A DNA stretch of 64,000 nt from Latrodectus hesperus (GCA_037975125.1 CM075860.1:42037782-42101781); one strand, 5' to 3'; positions 49,166-61,965 are shown, counted from the stretch's first letter. Numbers and translations are program-made. Notes: generated from the letters alone by a model not told the origin.

Positions 49166-50542
49166 GGTAAGGTGCGTCTACCCAGAAATTTGCATAATTT
49201 TCTGCCCATTCCTTGTTGGCTTGGCGTTTTCAATGTCTAGCTGTGTATTAAATTTTTGAGCGTAGTTAAGAAATGTTTTTAAAACAAACGTATTTTTATG
49301 AGTTTCAGAAAATGAATGGCAAATTCTGAGTGTGGTGGTAAATTAATCTCATTGATTTAGTGTAATCTTTTAATTATTTTGCTCCATTCCTTACTTCATG
49401 ATGAAAAAATATTCGTGTGTCTCTCTTCTGTCATACTCTATAACTTCTAGAAGACTTAGGGTGTGGCCAATATAGTCTCGCAATATAAAGACTTGTCTCA
49501 CTTCCTGATCTTTCCATAAAATTTGGAAGTTAGCTGTCTTATTTCGTAAACTAAGTAAAATAAGCGAAAATTGGTACAAAATATTTAAAATAGCGGAAAT
49601 GGAAAATTTGAATTGACATAAAAACTTGTGGTAGGAATTTATATGTTTTGAAATAAGAATTAAATCAAGAAGAAAGCATTAAATGTGTGTGTGTCTACAA
49701 TAATGATAAAGAGTCTTTTTGTATGATACTGTATCCATATGTGATTGAAAGAATTTCGAAGAGGTTGCAATTCAATTCAAGAAGAGCACAGAAAGACTTG
49801 TCGATTGTAATTCCAGACAATGTGTCATCATGCAGAAAGTTTTAATCATTCATAAACACTGTATTTATCAAATGATGCAAAATTAACTTAGTTTCGAGTC
49901 CGCTGTCATACATAAAATTATTCATGCAAAATTGCATAGGTATGAAATAATTTGCCATTAGTTTCCCTATAATTTTAAATGAGCATCAAAAAGCGGAGCG
50001 TCTCAAAATCAATAAAAGAAACCTTAAATTATTTAAAGATTGATATTAACGTATTATTCCTAACATCTTAATTGGGTACAAAAGATACACAATATTTTTT
50101 AACAATTCATGAAGTCGAGAAAGTAAGGAATGAGTCTCTGAAATCCTGATTCTATGACCACAATGCATTTATGCGAAAAAAATGTTTACAAGTGATCTGC
50201 ATAGAAATTATCAATTGTTGGGTTTTCGAAAGTGGTCTCTTAAAAAGTACAATTAAAAGATCTCCCAGAAATCAGCTTTGCATTCATACTACCATGCCGT
50301 TGCAAGCATTGCAGCTGACGATACTGTGCTGTCTTACGATTCATGGAATTTCATGATGTGAGTCATTTAGAAGAGTGGTAGTCTCTATTCCCCAGAATGA
50401 TAATTAGAGTTATAGCCAATATTTTAAGTTGACAATGGATGAGGCAATTTTTAATCATTTCGAAATCTCAGTAAGTGAAAACCCATTACTGATCTTGGAA
50501 AAAAGTCAGCATGTGAATTGTTTTACTCGTAACATATGGGAC
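49166..50542. other. Gene-free stretch
   Basis: Short unassigned frames only (49391-49579 minus, 50171-50356 plus). Confidence 0.4.
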
Positions 50543-50625
50543 TTTTACCTACGTGGTGCTCGGGTTAAACGAAAGACGCACCCTACTGATATAAACTAGC
50601 ATTGCCAACTACAGACAGACAGACA
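50543..50625 (+). mobile_element. Family E 3'-tail fragment
   Basis: CGTGGTGCTCGGGTTAAACG, AAGACGCACCCTACTGATAT and CATTGCCAACTACAGACAGA match the tail region of 41957-42346 and 45782-46172. Confidence 0.55.
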
Positions 50626-50875
50626 ACGAGAAGAAGAGGCCCTGTTCTATTCCTATTGGCTATCAGGTTGTGCCTCTACTTCAGTCTAGAATGTCGGACA
50701 CCCTGCACGGAGTGCCAGGTGCCCGCTGGGAACTGTAATCTGGGAGCTTGAGCCTTAAGAGGTTCTCCAGAACGCTCGACACATTGTTTGAGAGACGAAT
50801 GCTTTACAACGGTGGGGCTTAAGCTTACAGTGATCTACGCAGTAGACCACTGTATCACAGTTTGGAATACAAATT
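50626..50875. other. GC-richer unclassified repeat-like segment
   Basis: The segment is markedly less AT-rich than its flanks (CACCCTGCACGGAGTGCCAG, GGGCTTAAGC, CAGTAGACCACTG). It follows the family E fragment directly and may be part of another retroposon, but I cannot match it within the window. Confidence 0.3.
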
Positions 50876-51145
50876 TGAAATAACAGAATTAATAAGATAG
50901 GATCAAGTGAAACAGAAAAATAAATGTTAACAGGATCTAAATAAATTTAGGTAAGGATGGCTGAAATATTTACATAATTTACGAACATAAATTGATTATT
51001 GTTAATGAAATTTTGAAGTTTATAGGAATAAAATGTAATTAGTTCTTTACATGTCTTGAAATTTAGATAAGTACAAAGTACTAGTAATTTTGGAAATTGA
51101 AAAACTGGTGATTAGTTTGTTTGTTACTTGAATTGAAAAATTTAG

Positions 51146-52145
51146 TTAATTTTCGAAATCTGTTGACTCTGCATCTAAGTTATAAGATTCCTGTTGGTGA
51201 GCAGCCAGGTCTTTACACATTTGGAGTCCTTTTTCATGAAGGAAAGTAATTATTTGTATTAATTTTTTGTTCTGAACTTGTTCGTTGTGCAGAATTTTAG
51301 GAACTGGTAGTTGGTTTGAATAGATGATTTTTTGATATGTAGATCTGTGAGGACATTCTGTGATATAATGCAGTAGTGTACCAATTTGGCCACAGATGCA
51401 AGATGGAGATCTAGATTTGTTAATTCTGTGGAAGTAGCTGGGGCAGGGCGCATGGTTTGTTAAGATATAATTTAAATAAGGATTGGAGTATAGCACATCT
51501 GATGAAATTTTGGTATTAGTCTTCTTGTATGGTGACCATTCGGCGAGTTGTTCCATAGAGATTGCCAGCTTTGCTCTATATAACTTTTAATTTTTGATTT
51601 CAGACTGGCTCTGGACCACTTTAAAGGTGTCAATAGAAGAGTTGGATGGGTTGCTGCTTGTTTTGCCGCTTGATCAGCTGCCTCATTCACCGTGATTCCA
51701 GTATGTGCTCTTAACCAACTTAGTTGGATGCTCATATTCTGGTTGTGAAAAAGTAAATTTTGAACGGATCTAATTATTGGGGATTTGTCTAACGGGTTAT
51801 TTAAAGCCATTAGAGAAGATAAACTGTCTGTCCAAATTGTGACACTTTGTAGTTTATGCTGGATCGAATAAAGCAGTCATTCTTTTATTGCTAGGGCTTC
51901 TGCCTGGAAGACTGAATTATACTTGTGTAGTTTTATGAGATGTTGATGCAGTAGATTGGAGTTTTCAAAAACTACAAATGCTGCTCCTGTTTGATTATCT
52001 AAATGAGACCCGTCAGTATAAATATTAAATCGTGTTGTTATCATAACTGAATTAGATGATGCTTTTGGCAGATTGAAAATTTTAGTTTGATGGCTTCTGA
52101 TAATCGGATGTAATTCATCTTTATTGTACGGATATTCATAGTTAG
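51146..52145 (-). pseudogene. LINE ORF2 C-terminal remnant: RNase H and zinc-knuckle tail
   Basis: The minus-strand reading encodes a nearly complete RNase H. Tyr-Thr-Asp-Gly-Ser (first Asp at about 52014) comes first, then Gln-Ala-Glu-Ala-Leu-Ala (catalytic Glu), Trp-Thr-Asp-Ser-Leu (third Asp, about 51828) and Asn-Glu-Ala-Ala-Asp-Gln-Ala-Ala-Lys (fourth Asp). The tail contains Cys-x-Cys ... His-x4-Cys-Pro-His. Two lesions break it: an in-frame TGA at 51877-51879, where the family normally has Trp, and a frameshift near 51500-51550. All four active-site acids survive, so decay is moderate. The reverse transcriptase is absent. It belongs to the Jockey/R1-type non-LTR elements but differs in sequence from 32980-33459. 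Confidence 0.85.
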
Positions 52146-52150
52146 AGAAG

Positions 52151-52215
52151 AGCAGGGCATTGCCAACTACATAGCAAATTTGGCTTGTCCAAGTAGTGTC
52201 ATTAGTAACAACAAC
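52151..52215 (+). mobile_element. Family E 3' tail abutting the antisense LINE
   Basis: GCATTGCCAACTACATAGCA, AATTTGGCTTGTCCAAGTAG and TGTCATTAGTAACAACAACA reproduce the family E tail with its (CAA)n end, in plus orientation, next to the 5' limit of the minus-strand LINE remnant. The minus open frame that crosses it (52341-51877) is a chimaera of the two. Confidence 0.65.
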
Positions 52216-53308
52216 ACAACATATGGGGCTTACTTTCAATTTAATCGTTTTGTTTAACGAATCTATATTAACGCTCTTCCAATGATTTAAGTTGTAATAG
52301 GACATAATTATCATTCCATGGGATATCTGATGCTTTGACAAGTGTGAAATGCTCGGTTACAACATAAGGTGCACAACTATGCCAACCATCAATCGATCAG
52401 TCGTATCGCACTGAGACATTTCATCTACGCATCATTGCTATAATGGTTGCGTTAAACGATAACCCTTGTCACCAGGAAACAACCCAATCAGTTTCTTTCT
52501 GTGGAGCTTTCTCAGACAAAAGGTGCATGAAATCCCTTGGATAATGTTGCCATTGTTTGACACGTCGTAATGGATGCTTGTGACAATCTGCCACCAGACG
52601 TGCATGAAATGAGTGACGTGAGATTCACTCTTGATTTCAGATGTATGTTTTTTGCAAGAAATGAACCGATTAAATGCTGATAGTGACGGAAGTTATGGTT
52701 TGAACTAACTCTTATTCCCTTAATGTACCAGATTCTCTGATTTTTCAAAGCCAAATTACCTCTTAAATGGCTAGTGCTTTGGTTTTCCTTTTAACAGTTT
52801 CATGGATTAGAATTCTTACCTCAAAAGTGAATATATTATCGGCATAGTTCGAAATCAACTTAAAATTCTTTTCTGGTAGAATTAACATCGTGTATGAAAT
52901 GTGACTGGTGCTAACAAATCAAGATCTGATGTTTCAAATACATAACATAAGATTATTTGGGTCTCTAATTCAGACAGTTTATTCGTACTGGGCGATATAA
53001 ATAGTCTAACATCTAAATGGATTTTTCGGAATTCTATGAAATTCTAATCTTCGTTTAAAAATTTGATACAAGTAATTGATTAAAATTTAAAATCGGAATA
53101 ATAATTTATTACTGTATACATAGTAAATGAAATATTGGCTCTTTTAACACATCTAAATGTAATGGGCATTGTAATTTTGGCTTTTAGGTACATTAAAATT
53201 TTAGGTATTGGTAATGAGTCCCATTCAAATTCTGTGACATTTCTTACTATGAAATGTGCTAGTAAAGCTTAGATTTAAACGAATATAATAATGAAATAAT
53301 GCATCAGT

Positions 53309-53310
<2 letters not shown>
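52216..53310. other. Gene-free stretch, partly less AT-rich
   Basis: At 52330-52640 the DNA is less AT-rich and may be an old transposon, but no family words were recognised. The minus frame 52512-52754 is unassigned. Confidence 0.35.
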
Positions 53311-53400
<90 letters not shown>

Positions 53401-53408
53401 AGTTTTAA

Positions 53409-53480
<72 letters not shown>
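53311..53480. repeat. Two adjacent (TA)n microsatellites
   Basis: TA tracts at 53311-53397 and 53413-53480 are separated by a 15-base spacer (AAGTTTTAATCTG). Tyr-Ile frames on both strands are artefacts. Confidence 0.97.
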
Positions 53481-53482
<2 letters not shown>

Positions 53483-54479
53483 CCGGAAAAAAACTGTTTC
53501 AACTTCTTTTGGCGCCATTGTGGTGTACGATAAAGCAATCGCTTGGTCGAAAATGGATACTGAATGCTGTAACACATAAAAACCTCTCCACTTGTTTCGC
53601 TCAGCTTTTTAACTTTGCTTAAGCCAATATTATGGATGACTAATAATCGATAAAAATTGACTGTCTATACACTTGATCGATTAGATAAAATATTATGCTA
53701 GCTAATATCTGCATTGAAAAGTTAAATCCTTTTTATAATACCCTCTATTTTTCTCATACTAGCAACTTTTCCGGAAATATATTTTAGTTTTCTAATCTCT
53801 TATTTGATCCAATATAAAATATACAAAATTTTGCTCGGATATGGCTACTTTTTATTACTTTTTCATAAATGAATTTATTTAATTAACAGTATCTTCTGTT
53901 TAGTATAAAAAATTCTTTAAATCTCTTTCAATTATTTCGTAACATTTTCTCTTCCTTATACATTACAGTAATGTTCAAATTTTACGGTTTTTCGAACCGT
54001 TCGATGCAATTAAGAACGGTATTTTCTGTTCTTTTCTGAGGCTAATTACTTTTGAAAAGTCTCCGATGTCAGCAAGCTCTCCATCTTCACATTCATTATT
54101 TTGCTACACGAGAAAACATTCATTGATCGATAAATTGCTTAATGATAACTGAGTTTTATCCAACAATTTCTGTTCAAATATTTCTTTAATAAGATAATAT
54201 TATCACAGTACTGTTAGTGTTAGAATTACCGCAGTCGGATGATATGTCGATCTTATTTTTTTCAGGAATTCTCATTTGATATAATCGTGAATATAAATGA
54301 TTATGATTTAAAGAATATTTATAAAATAGATTTCTATCATGTGCTATAATATCCATGAAATCGAAAGCAAAGAAAAATCCTTAGCATTGATTTAAAAATT
54401 TTTAACTTCGCATCAGAGCTTATATTTTGAGCTTGCATCAGTTTCGCGTATGATTTTTAATTTATTATATTATGTAAAT
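53481..54479. other. Gene-free stretch with an E2F-like site
   Basis: TTTTGGCGCC occurs at 53507-53516, the same 10-mer as at 3612-3621. It lies in a short GC-richer patch that ends near 53600. Nothing else was recognised. Confidence 0.35.
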
Positions 54480-55086
54480 AAGAAAGTTCTTGACGTTTTC
54501 ACGTTTCCATTGAATGAAGTGAGAATAGCTATGTAAATTAGTGTATGACGTGGTTGAGACAACGGTCTGTCAAGAATAGAGATATCAGTCGTTATAAAAG
54601 CAGGTACATTCATCAATTGTCACTCGTACTGTAGCGAAGAGAAATGGGTGCGCGTTTTGCTTATCAATTGCTGTATCAAGTCACCAAATATATCAAGCGT
54701 TCTGGAGATAGTTCTGTGAATGAATGTATGGCAAAGCTTTGATATCAAACATTCAGGTCGAGAAATCTGTTTCTCTGTGATGAAGATAGTCTTGTGCTAT
54801 TTTTTTACCAACCTGACCTTGCACCATCAGATTACTAACTTTTCCATTTACTGGACAATCTTGTTCGTGCGAAATCGTTCACCAATGAAGCAGATTTGCG
54901 CCTAGCACTCACGGATTTATTTTTGTCCAAAATCTCCGAGTTTTATTGTAAGGGAATTGCACAACTAGAGACACGTAAGCAGATGGTGCTGGATGCCAAT
55001 GGTGATTACTTTGAGGGCAATCTATTCGCTACACTTTCTGTAGGTCATATTCTTTTAGGTCATTAAAAATGGCAAGAACTTTTTTG
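54480..55086 (+). pseudogene. Second irritans-like mariner remnant, internally deleted
   Basis: The 5' end (AGAAAGTTCTTGAC at 54481) and inverted 3' end (GGCAAGAACTTTTTT at 55071) are terminal inverted repeats. Internal blocks, such as CCATTGAATGAAGTGA, ACATTCATCAATTGT and ATATCAAGCGTTCTGG, match the minus-strand mariner at 32222-33655. The last ~70 codons of the transposase are readable (Pro-Ser-Asp-Tyr, a stop, ... Ser-Phe-Thr-Asn-Glu-Ala-Asp ... Glu-Phe-Tyr-Cys-Lys-Gly-Ile ... Val-Leu-Asp-Ala-Asn-Gly-Asp-Tyr). At about 600 bp, most of the catalytic core has been lost. Confidence 0.8.
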
Positions 55087-57706
55087 TTTACCTTGTATTT
55101 GTGCATAAATAGGCGCTCATAGATATGTTTTAAAAATAAACCGTGGAAATGTTGGCGACAAATAAAGTTCCCATTATGGTAAAAATTTTGCATCACCACA
55201 ATTTTGCATATGATTTTTAGTTCAATATTCTTACACTTGAATCTGTGTTCTTAGCACAATTCCGTCAATATTAATGACACATGGTACTTATTGCTTTTCC
55301 TTTAACTTACTGGTTAAGTCTAGTTATGTAGTACATTATATCTATAAAATATAAAGTGAAAGTTTCATCGAAATACTAATAATGCCTTAAACTGGTTTTC
55401 TATTTAGGAACATTCCTGTCTGAAAGAGTAGATCTAAAACCGGTTGGATATTAAAATATCTTTAATTTGCTTTTAGCCATTACGCAATCTAGGGAATAAT
55501 GTCAAAAGATAGCGGTATAAAATAAACATAATAAAATTTTTGCAGTATGATTATAAAACGGGAATAGTGAAGCGAAGAATTGGGGTTAAATGTTGGAATC
55601 CATAGATACTTTTTTCTTTGATAAATTTATTCTCAATTTTTCTAACTCACTTGTTACTAGACAATAAAAATTAAAATATGGTAATAGTGTTGTCGAATTT
55701 TTTTATGTGTATATGGGTGGAGAACAATACTAGAAAGACAATTTAAAATGCTTTATTTCTTATTAAAACTATATTTTCGGAGAATTTTGTTTTTTAGAAA
55801 TAATTTGAATTTAAATCTTTTAAAAATATATTCATTTTAATATTGATAAGACAAAAGAATTAATATTTTCCCTTCCTTAAAATTTGCCATTATAAAACTC
55901 ATTTAACTCACAGCTTTGTAGCTTAATTATTCTTGAACGTTCAATTATTGCTTTTTCGCACCTCGCTTCTAACAGTGTTACATTTTCTTATAATTATTAA
56001 AAAAAGATATCGTAAATTACCAGCTATTTCCAAACTGAAGCTTTAGTTAAAGAATCCATAGGAAAATATTCAAGTTTTGATTTGCCAATTATTGAAACAA
56101 GACAACTGAATTAATAACTTTTGGTGAAAGTAAATTAATTTATGCTGAGTTGAATAATTTTTGTAAGAGTTATTGTATAAACATTTAAAATACATAAGAT
56201 TTTTCTATCAGAAGCGATTATTCCGTCTATGCTTTGTACACAGAATATTTTTAATGTTTTTCTATGAATATACAATAAAATAAATCTGTATAAAATATAA
56301 AGAAAATGTTGATGTTTATTAAAACTGATAACATTTTATGTGAAAAATGAATACTGAATGATATTTGTAATTATTGTTTAGTTATAACGCCAATTACTTT
56401 ACTTTCTGTAATATGTAAATTTATTTGCTTATATAACAAAGTGAAATTATATATTTTATTAAATAAAATCATTTTATTATTTATTTGATGTTAAGTTTAT
56501 AATTTAGTACCTTTATCTTTAAATAAATACCTTTAGCTTAAAATCTTCTATTTTAAATACATAAGGATACCTTTCATGGATATTGTTTTTATTTTTTGTT
56601 AAGGCTGAATGATGAATGGTAATTAGAATAATTATGGTTATATCTATAAATATTTTGTTGAGAAGTTATGCATTAAGAAATTAAGAATTTGTGTAAAATA
56701 CCACAGGCACAAAAAAGTAACAAATAAATAGAAAAATTATGAAAGTTTTCAATAATTTAATCTTTAAAAGCATATTTTTACTAATTTGTAATGGACATGT
56801 TATTTGAGAAATTCTGAATAAGTTACTTGCATGTAAGAAAATTACTATAACATTGCCTCAAAGGAAACCTTTTCTTCACTTCTGGTAAATCAGTTTGCTA
56901 ACTTTTATTTGAAAATTGTTAAAATTTCAGTCTACATTTATTATTTTTATTCCTTATATTTAAATGAATTATTTATTAATATTTATGTTTTTAAATTAGT
57001 ATATTTCATTAGTAAGAAAATTATAATTAATATATTAAGTAGTTATAATAATGATTAAGATAAAATAACGTGTATAATTCATAATAAATCACAAAATGAA
57101 AGTTTAGAAATATTTTATATTTTTGAAAAAAAAATTCTGTCTGTCTGTACTTTTCGTTTTTTTTTTCATTCGCAATAAAATAAACTCATTATTTAACACT
57201 TAAAATATAATTGAGAAACTTTTTAGAAATTAATTTTGGCAAATTTGGGGTGTAAAAAATGAAAGTTTGAACAACTTAATTCTATATTTTTCATATTTAT
57301 TATTAGTAAGCTTTAGCAAAAAAGTTGTAAAAATGTTAATAGTAAAATAATTGTATTTTATATGTATAATAAATTGTAATAATGTGTTATTTACTCTCAT
57401 TTTTAAAGAAATCTAAGTGACAAATCGACTATAATTTGTTACTTGCACGAGCATATTTATTTAAAAGGTAAATTTTTGTGTTTAAAAACATGTTAACGCA
57501 ATTTAAATAACCGCTATAAAAATCACTTTCAAAAATTTATTTTATCTATTTTAATAAGTCAAAATTATAAGTACTTGATGTGAGTAGTATTTACATTTAG
57601 ACAAACTGATGCTTATTTAAATAAAGTATGATTTAACCTCAATAAGCCTTGTGTATTATAATGAGAAATACTCAATTGAATGTTACTGTGGATAGGTGCA
57701 AAATTT
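55087..57706. other. AT-rich transposon desert
   Basis: No gene, SINE or DNA transposon was recognised over 2.6 kb. Confidence 0.5.
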
Positions 57707-57723
57707 AGCCCCAGGTGGCGCTG
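57707..57723 (+). promoter_or_regulatory. CTCF-type motif
   Basis: AGCCCCAGGTGGCGCTG contains AGGTGGCGCT, the core of the insect CTCF consensus and consistent with the general AGRKGGCRSY core. It is a GC-rich island in AT-rich DNA with no transposon nearby. CTCF is an insulator and architectural zinc-finger protein; binding here is inferred only. Confidence 0.45.
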
Positions 57724-59806
57724 AAGTAATTTATAAATCCCTCTTCGTTTTTCTGACAAAATGATTTGTGTGTCCTGTCAGTATAAATAAAAAATTCCCG
57801 TTTCTTTTGTTATAAGTATTTGTAATCCGCAAAATGTTTGCAGGAACTGATGTAACATTTTAATGTAGGGTTAATGTTTTTAATTTGAATTTGGATAATG
57901 TAATAACATCATTATCATGCATTTATTTTAGTATTTTTTTATCCATTGATTCATTTATTAAGGGAATATTTATGATATTATTGGTTGAAAGAATCGATGA
58001 CTCATACAGTCTAATTATTTTTTTTAATATTTGTATTGTCATAAGCCCCAAACTAATTATGTAGAAGTATCGTATTACATTTATAAAATAATAGGAATTT
58101 AAATATATTATAGAACTATTAATATTACAACTAGCAATTAATTTGAATAAATTTTCTTTTTTTCAGAATAATTTATTTATTGAGTCAAGTTTTAACGTAA
58201 CAGTTTTAGCCTTTAATCTGAATTCACTACTTTAGTGTTATAAAATAAATAATATTTGCTAATAATAATGTATACAAAATAAATGATTGTTGGCGATTAA
58301 ATTTTTACAGTCAAAATGATTAAAAAAATAAGTCCTCATTAAAAATAAGATTTATAGGTATTTCATGAACACCTGTTGCGATGTAGAAGTTACTTATTTA
58401 TTAAAACTTTATTTTCTGAAATTACTAGATTGTGCCTTTATTGGTTATCAACATCCTAAATGTTTATGTGCAAGATACGTTGTTTATTTAAAAAAGTTTA
58501 TTGAAATTTCTATTACAGTAAAATACAAGAGAAAATGTATAAAACATATATTGTTCATTGATTTAGTAATTTTTATATTATTAAAAAACATGTTTGAGTA
58601 TAAATTTTGTGAAAATTTACTTTATTTAATAAAACTGCTCAATGCAATTTAGCTTCTTCAAAAAATTTTCTGGTCATTTTTATTCATAAGCTGTTATTTT
58701 GAAAATTAATTTCAATTCACTTTTGCTGTTCATGACTGTTTAGCTAAATTGTTGCTTTTTAAGAGAAAAGTGAATATTTTATCATTTTGACACATTATAT
58801 ATGATATAAATGTATCAAAGTGATATATTACGAACTCAAACAGTATAAAGTATTTTTTGTAAGATGAATTCCTTATCAATGTTATGATGAAACAAATATT
58901 AAATGCCTTTTCCTCATTGTACTATAGATATGGAAAAAAATATTTTTGATACTTTTTTCCGTATTTTCAATTCTTTCACTCTTAAAAATCGTAGCTTAAG
59001 TTATAAAAGTGAACAAAATACGTTTAAAACTTATGAAAGTATTAATTATTTTCATATTTTTAAAAATGTATAATTATAATATAGTTTTAACCATATACTT
59101 TAAAAATATATATAGGTAGACTTCACACTATTGTGAAGTATAATTACAGTTTTTAAGGTGACAGAAAACATACTTCAATTCGTCTAATCATAAAGAATTA
59201 TTAATTATTTTAAAGAAATTTAAAATTTTTATTCAAGTATGTTTTTATAAAAATAATGATTTTTTAATTTTTTGTGTCAAGTATCTATATAATTCGCTGT
59301 TTTTATTTTTTTGTTTAATTCTGATATTTCAATCGGAATGAGAGAGATTCCTTTCTCTTTGATGTCAATATAAATGTTAAGAAATCTTCATTCAATTCGC
59401 TTACAATAAAATTCTTATTTTATGTTTGTTCGAATAATTTATAGAAAACAAACTTCTCATAGAAAATAAATTTCTTTTAATTGCTAAAAGGTATTTAAAA
59501 CAATATTCTTATTTTATATTTCTTTAATTTTTATTGATCTTGCATGATATTTATGTTAAAGTTTTAATTAATAAGTTGTTTGTGTTTTTCACTACCAACA
59601 AAGCTGAAGTATTTATTTTTTTAATAAGCAATTAAGCACCTATATTTATTTATGTCTATAACTAATTTATATAATATTAATTTATTTTATTCATCTATAA
59701 AATAAACATTTCAGATTGTATTCTGTTTCACAAAAGTGAAATATTTATTGCATCATTATGTAGTGACATTTATGTATTATTTTAGTTTTTATTTTCCAGA
59801 CGCTTC
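57724..59806. other. AT-rich stretch between two CTCF-type motifs
   Basis: No gene is recognised. The 95-codon plus frame 58365-58652 has a Cys-containing N-terminal part and hydrophobic runs but no family resemblance. Confidence 0.4.
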
Positions 59807-59824
59807 TCACCAGGTGGCGCAAAT
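59807..59824 (+). promoter_or_regulatory. CTCF-type motif
   Basis: CTCACCAGGTGGCGCAAA carries CCAGGTGGCGC, in the same orientation as the 57707 site. TGTTACTGTG follows at 59841-59850; the same 10-mer precedes the other site at 57681-57690. Confidence 0.45.
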
Positions 59825-60959
59825 GTAGCTTTGTGTAACCTGTTACTGTGAACAGTTTCCAAAACAGTTAATCGTTGTTTAAAAGTGCTATTCGACACAA
59901 TTTCCATAAGAAAAATATAAAAAAAAGAAAATTTATGGCGATAGAATTTAACTTTACATCTGTTTACTTTTATTTTATAACTAAATTTATTCTGATTTAT
60001 GTATATATAGCTCATATTTTGATGCTAGTTAAAAACAATGATATACCTTATAGGTAAAATTATGATTATTCAATCATTTAAATAAAATTTTTTTTTCCTA
60101 AGTAAAGGTTTAAAGCAAGTTATTTTTGATCTGTTGCGCTCATTTGCTGAAAAATATACAGTACATATGAAAAGATATTTTAAAATAAAGTATATCTTTT
60201 TTCAATGCAAATGAATTATGTTAATTTCAATTAACGTTAGGATTTTAATTCATTTTGTTAAAGTAACATTATTTAATTTACACTTTTTTGGGAATTTTTT
60301 TAAAGTTATAATGAAATCCCTGAAGAATTACAATTGCATTCATAAATTTTAATGCTGTGTTAACTTTGAATATGTTATATTTCATCTTAATATGTTATTA
60401 CGAATTAATATTAAACTGTATGAGAAAAAATTTAAGTTTAAGTGAAATCAAAAATTTTCGTTGCTTAGAATTTGAAATTTTTTACAAATTTTGCAAATAA
60501 AGGAGAGTAAGCAAATTAATTGAATTGTATAGCGCTAACGAATTGAGGCCAGAATTCAATGAATTCTAAATATATATGTAACAAGAAAAATTTTGAATAT
60601 ATGGACCTTATCTTGATGTATTGCTAATTTATTATATAGCTTAAACTGAATCAGTAGTATACTAATTCTTCTCTTACTTTATTATTTATGGTAAAAAAAA
60701 TATTACAGAAGCTTAAGATAATTTTGAGAAAAACATTACGTCGAACATTGATTTTTTATTTTAGCAGTATAAAAGTACTTTATAATTTTCTATTTTTTAT
60801 GAATTGATTTGTATTTCTGTTCCACCATATTAGATCGTTGAGACTTGAATCGGTATTAGTTATAAATATTATTATTTTCTATTTTCTTCTTTTTTATTTT
60901 CATGTTAAGTTTTAAAATATGAAATTTGTCTTAATTATTTAGATTAGTAAATAGTATTG
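59825..60959. other. AT-rich gene-free stretch
   Basis: Two antisense 60-77-codon frames overlap near 59782-60057; neither has a domain. Nothing else was recognised. Confidence 0.4.
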
Positions 60960-60960
60960 C

Positions 60961-61253
60961 CGCCCAACTTGTCTAGTGGTCAGCGTGTCTGACTGCGGAT
61001 AGGGAGGTCCTGGGTTCGAATCCCGGTTCGGGCATGGATGTACTTTCTCTCTCTATCTATACTGTCTTTGTCCTTTCCTTGTATGAATGAGGTGTGAATC
61101 GTTGCCTACCCTATAAACGGGTACCTATGGCATGTGTGTACTGAGGAAGTCTGACTCCACACCAAAATAGTGTTCAGTTGGAAAAGTGGAGCAGCGCACC
61201 CCATAATGTCAGCCTGGCTGGCACAAGACAACAACAACAACAACAAGCCAATA
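60961..61253 (+). mobile_element. SINE family C with tRNA-Arg-like head
   Basis: The head reads like a tRNA: TTGTCTAGTGGTCAGCG (A-box region), GTCTGACTGCGGAT (an anticodon arm resembling tRNA-Arg, loop CTGCGGA) and GGGTTCGAATCCCGG (T arm and perfect B box), ending CGGGCA. The body has CTTTCTCTCTCTATC, ACCCTATAAACGGG and GCAGCGCACCCCATAATGTC, and it ends in (CAA)n at 61231-61247. It is long, GC-richer and well preserved. It is a SINE and not a functional tRNA gene because the acceptor stem pairs poorly. Confidence 0.85.
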
Positions 61254-61897
61254 GTATTGTCAATTATTTTGGTAAATCATTTTTCAGAGTTACTCTTTTA
61301 AACTTCATTATTCGGGAATCGAATATGTAAACTTTCATGTCTCTTTAATTCGAATTTGCTTGAAACGCTTATTTTTAACTAAAGGAAGTGAACTTTATTC
61401 TTCCAATGAATTATTATTAGTAAAATATAAATTTATTATTTATAAATAATATATAAATAAAAGGTTTGTCCCAGTAATTATATTTTGACTTCTTTTTTCT
61501 TAAGCATTAATCAAATTAGTGATGAATAGGGTTCGTTTAAAAAGTAACTGTAATCGGATATGCTATATCGTCTGTTAATTATAATTTTTTACTTAAAATT
61601 ATGTATTTTTTAAAACATCTCCAAACAAATACTTTTAGTTAAAAAATATTGTAACTAAACTAAAACAATTTTTTTTGTAGGCAAGGAATTTTTGTCCTCA
61701 TATTAAGATAATTTATGTTTTGTATAAAATGCATTCTTATCTTTCAAGACAAAAGGAAATAATTTTTCTTTAATGTACAGAATTATATTTATCCAAAAAG
61801 GACAATGGAGTGAATATAATAATTAAAGAAAATTTGTTTATTATTAGAGAGCTTTTATCTGGTGTATTTCAAACAAATATAAAACTATTTTTCCATT

Positions 61898-61899
<2 letters not shown>
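61254..61899. other. AT-rich gene-free stretch
   Basis: Nothing recognised. Confidence 0.4.

Positions 61900-61965
<66 letters not shown>
61900..61965. repeat. (TA)n microsatellite
   Basis: About 64 bases of TA dinucleotides followed by CACG. The plus frame through it (61810-62019) is a repeat reading. Confidence 0.97.

Noticed and set aside
50840..50870. miR-2/13-like word TATCACAG
   Set aside because: Only the 8-base seed matches, there is no proper precursor hairpin, and the sequence lies in a repeat-like segment.
53299..53622. 107-codon frame with Tyr-Ile repeats, and its antisense partner
   Set aside because: Readings of (TA)n microsatellites. The same applies to frames near 3164-3456 and 61810-62019.
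60961..61035. Functional tRNA-Arg gene
   Set aside because: The head keeps A and B boxes and an Arg-like anticodon arm, but acceptor-stem pairing is poor and it continues into a SINE body with a (CAA)n tail.
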